Assembly (NCBI GenBank): GCA_904501735.1
Contig: CAJGBY010000017.1
Span: 1 to 44,707, forward strand
DNA length: 44,707 bases
Source: an uncultured Muribaculaceae bacterium
Lineage (GTDB): Bacteria; Bacteroidota; Bacteroidia; Bacteroidales; Muribaculaceae
Direction: 5' to 3'
Positions within the stretch are counted from its first letter, which is position 1. The number at the start of each line of letters is the position of its first letter. Below are positions 43,076 to 44,707 of this stretch, in pieces. The translations under genes were made by a program, and so were the position numbers. The notes beneath the pieces were generated by a model, which did no database searches, had not been told where the DNA came from, and saw only the letters and a program-made list of their open reading frames with translations.

Positions 43076-44509
43076 ATGAAAAACACACACGAAAACAATC
43101 AACATGAAGCGCAACGAGTGCTTCAAGCGGCCTACAATGCATGGGTGGCTGGCGCCGAACTGCGTAAATCGCGCGCTCGAAACAAAGATTTCACTTATGG
43201 CCGTCAATGGAACGACCTCACTATCGACCTTGAGGGTAACCCCATTTCCGAGGGACGCAAAATTAGAGAAATGGGCAAGGAGCCTATCACCAACAACATG
43301 ATGCGACAAATGGTGAAGAGTATCGTTGGGCGATTTCGTAGCAACAACACGGGGTGCAACTATGCTTCGTCCTCCGAGATATATACGCAAAATCAGCTCG
43401 ACGAACTCGATAGCCGAGCACTCGAGGAATTTCTCATCTCGGGGTGTTGCATTCAGCGCATCGACCACGATAGTCGCCTCTCTTGTGGTACGAGGGTGGA
43501 CAATGTGAATTTCAACCGATTTTTCATCAATGCCATTCAAGACACGCGCGCATGGGACTGCGAAATTGTGGGGCAACTGCACGACCTTAGTCTTGCTGAA
43601 CTCATCACACGCACTGGCGCTCGAGCCAACCGCAACCGTGCCGCCTGGATTCGCAACATCTACTGCAACGAAAACACCGAGAATGCTATTACCGATTTTT
43701 CGTCGCGATTAGGCGCCAACAACGAATGGTCAACCGACTTCTGGCATGCTCGCAATGGCAAATTGAGGGCTATCGAGGTGTGGACGCTCGAAAGTCGCGA
43801 AATCCTCAAATGCCACGACCTCAAGAATGCGCAATACTTCATTATCCCTCTCTCGGAGCACGAACTCATCAAGCAGAAAAACAAAGTACGAAGAGCCTCC
43901 AACCTGCCCGAAATAACTACACAATGGGACATTGAGGAAGTGTGGCGATGCCGATGGTTTTCTCCTATGGGCGATGTGCTTGCCGACTACCTATCACCCT
44001 ATTGGCACAACTCTCACCCGTTCGTGATGAAATTCTACCCACTCACCGACGGCGAGGTGCATTCTTTCGTGGAAGATGTTATCGACCAACAGAAATATGT
44101 CAACAGACTCATCACCCTCATCGACCACATTATGGGAGCAAGTGCTAAAGGAGTGTTGCTATTCCCCGATACGGCACTCCCCGAAGGGTTCACTTGGAAC
44201 GACATCAAACGCATTTGGAGCGCGACCAATGGCATTATCCCCTACTCGCCCAATCATTCAGGCGATATGCCTAAACAAATATCTACCAATGCCACCGACA
44301 TAGGCGCTTACGAAATGTTACAGATTCAAATGAAACTTTTCGAAGATATTTCGGGCGTAAACAACGCATTGCAAGGTAAACTCTCATCATCAACAATAGG
44401 TGCCGAAACTTTTCAACGACAAATCGACAATGCAACAATAGCTCTGGCCGATATTTTCGACACTTTCAACGCTTTTCGCACCGAACGAAACAAGAAACTA
44501 AACGGATAA
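43076..44509 (+). CDS. Solitary phage portal-like protein
   Basis: The 477-residue protein has no signal peptide. It shows several features of phage portal proteins of the P22/crAss-like type: an early YGRQW (41-45, compare the F/Y-x-G-x-QW start of portals), ITNNMMRQMVKSIVGRFRSN (71-90, the helix after the clip/wing strand), EEFLISGCCIQRI, HPFVMKFYPLTDGEVHSFVEDVIDQQKYVNRLIT and a closing DISGVNNALQGKLSSSTIGAETFQRQI (from 424) typical of the portal stem and crown. The 477 residues are shorter than P22 (about 725). No terminase, capsid or tail gene is nearby; flanking genes are a nucleoside kinase and a secreted protein. It uses a host-type promoter and host-like codons. The identification is by pattern and not verified by search. 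Confidence 0.65.
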   Translation: MKNTHENNQHEAQRVLQAAYNAWVAGAELRKSRARNKDFTYGRQWNDLTIDLEGNPISEGRKIREMGKEPITNNMMRQMVKSIVGRFRSNNTGCNYASSSEIYTQNQLDELDSRALEEFLISGCCIQRIDHDSRLSCGTRVDNVNFNRFFINAIQDTRAWDCEIVGQLHDLSLAELITRTGARANRNRAAWIRNIYCNENTENAITDFSSRLGANNEWSTDFWHARNGKLRAIEVWTLESREILKCHDLKNAQYFIIPLSEHELIKQKNKVRRASNLPEITTQWDIEEVWRCRWFSPMGDVLADYLSPYWHNSHPFVMKFYPLTDGEVHSFVEDVIDQQKYVNRLITLIDHIMGASAKGVLLFPDTALPEGFTWNDIKRIWSATNGIIPYSPNHSGDMPKQISTNATDIGAYEMLQIQMKLFEDISGVNNALQGKLSSSTIGAETFQRQIDNATIALADIFDTFNAFRTERNKKLNG

Positions 44510-44516
44510 ACAAAAA

Positions 44517-44546
44517 AAGAAGCTCGACATTATTGCCGAGCTTCTT
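44517..44546 (-). terminator. Intrinsic terminator of the partial secreted-protein gene at the window end
   Basis: AAGAAGCTCG pairs with CGAGCTTCTT in a 10-bp stem with a 10-base loop, followed on the minus strand by TTTTTGTTT. It starts 8 bases past the portal-like gene stop. It is a near copy of the terminator at 2323-2349. Confidence 0.85.
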
Positions 44547-44566
44547 CCGTTATAAGTTATAGCCTA

Positions 44567-44707
44567 TTATAGGACAACCTTAATAGCTTTCTTGCCTTGC
44601 TTCTTGATGAAGATGCCCTTTTCAGGATTTTCAACCTTCACACCTTGCAAGTTGTAGTATTCAACAGGAGCATTTTCGTCGAATTCTACTTCGTCGATAG
44701 CAGTTGG
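44567..44707 (-). CDS. 3' end of a secreted protein with the short EYYNLQGVKV sorting tail (partial)
   Basis: Only the last 46 residues are in the window; the gene continues beyond base 44707. The visible protein ends EYYNLQGVKVENPEKGIFIKKQGKKAIKVVL, the same tail as in the proteins at 26626 and 2385, so it should be exported by the same route. The stop is at 44567. The body and function cannot be known from this window. Confidence 0.8.
   Translation of the reverse strand, partial: PTAIDEVEFDENAPVEYYNLQGVKVENPEKGIFIKKQGKKAIKVVL

Noticed and set aside
43001..44707. Prophage at the window end
   Set aside because: Only the portal-like gene is present; no integrase, terminase, capsid, tail or lysis genes, and the flanks are host genes.

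Overview
The window is a stretch of a Bacteroidales chromosome, most likely Muribaculaceae or Prevotellaceae; this is inferred from gene content and no marker gene fixes the genus. The pointers are repeated -7 promoter boxes of the form TAnnTTTG (five with a TTTG/TTG element 19-21 bases upstream), secreted proteins ending in type IX secretion (T9SS)-like C-terminal tails, a TonB-dependent receptor paired with a DUF5689 lipoprotein, a Wzi-type capsule barrel, DUF2807 and NlpC/P60 proteins. There are no rRNA genes, CRISPR arrays or insertion sequences. One tRNA gene (Gln, UUG) was found.

Layout. 1-5.5 kb (all minus): a TPR lipoprotein cut by the window edge, an RluA-type pseudouridine synthase, a secreted multidomain protein and an NlpC/P60 hydrolase. 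5.8-7.3 kb: tyrS followed by tRNA-Gln. 7.3-13.6 kb: a lipocalin-like lipoprotein with a Wzi barrel (minus), a divergent GT42/DUF115-like protein (plus), and an operon of ABC ATPase, ABC permease and a PtmE-like guanylyltransferase (minus). 13.8-19.2 kb: TonB-dependent receptor plus a large DUF5689/DUF6359 lipoprotein. 19.4-29.8 kb: an esterase (plus), then three large secreted proteins on minus (leucine-rich repeat, subtilisin, and a 1055-residue beta-repeat protein). 30.1-32.5 kb: a secreted nuclease/phosphatase (plus) and a U32 protein (minus). 32.6-37.1 kb: a five-gene nonulosonate operon legB-legH-legI-legG-legF. 37.2-42.9 kb: housekeeping genes (DusB with a DUF2807 protein, HAD hydrolase with PurN, nucleoside kinase with a TPR protein). 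43.1-44.5 kb: a solitary phage-portal-like gene with its own promoter. The window ends in the 3' end of another secreted-protein gene.

How they fit together. The leg operon together with the PtmE-like enzyme 21 kb away gives most of a GDP-sugar route to CMP-legionaminic acid, but the LegC aminotransferase is not in the window. The GT42/DUF115-like protein next to ptmE is a candidate transferase for that sugar. The TonB receptor, the OB-fold lipoprotein and the secreted nuclease/phosphatase may form a scavenging system for nucleic acids or phosphate esters.

The most unusual items are the portal-like gene without other phage genes, the C-terminal tail plus terminator cassette repeated behind unrelated secreted proteins, the legionaminate pathway with a missing step, and a sharp GC step inside the first gene. 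Promoter boxes were used to choose starts for several genes; a few longer reading-frame starts fall inside or upstream of those boxes and were discarded.
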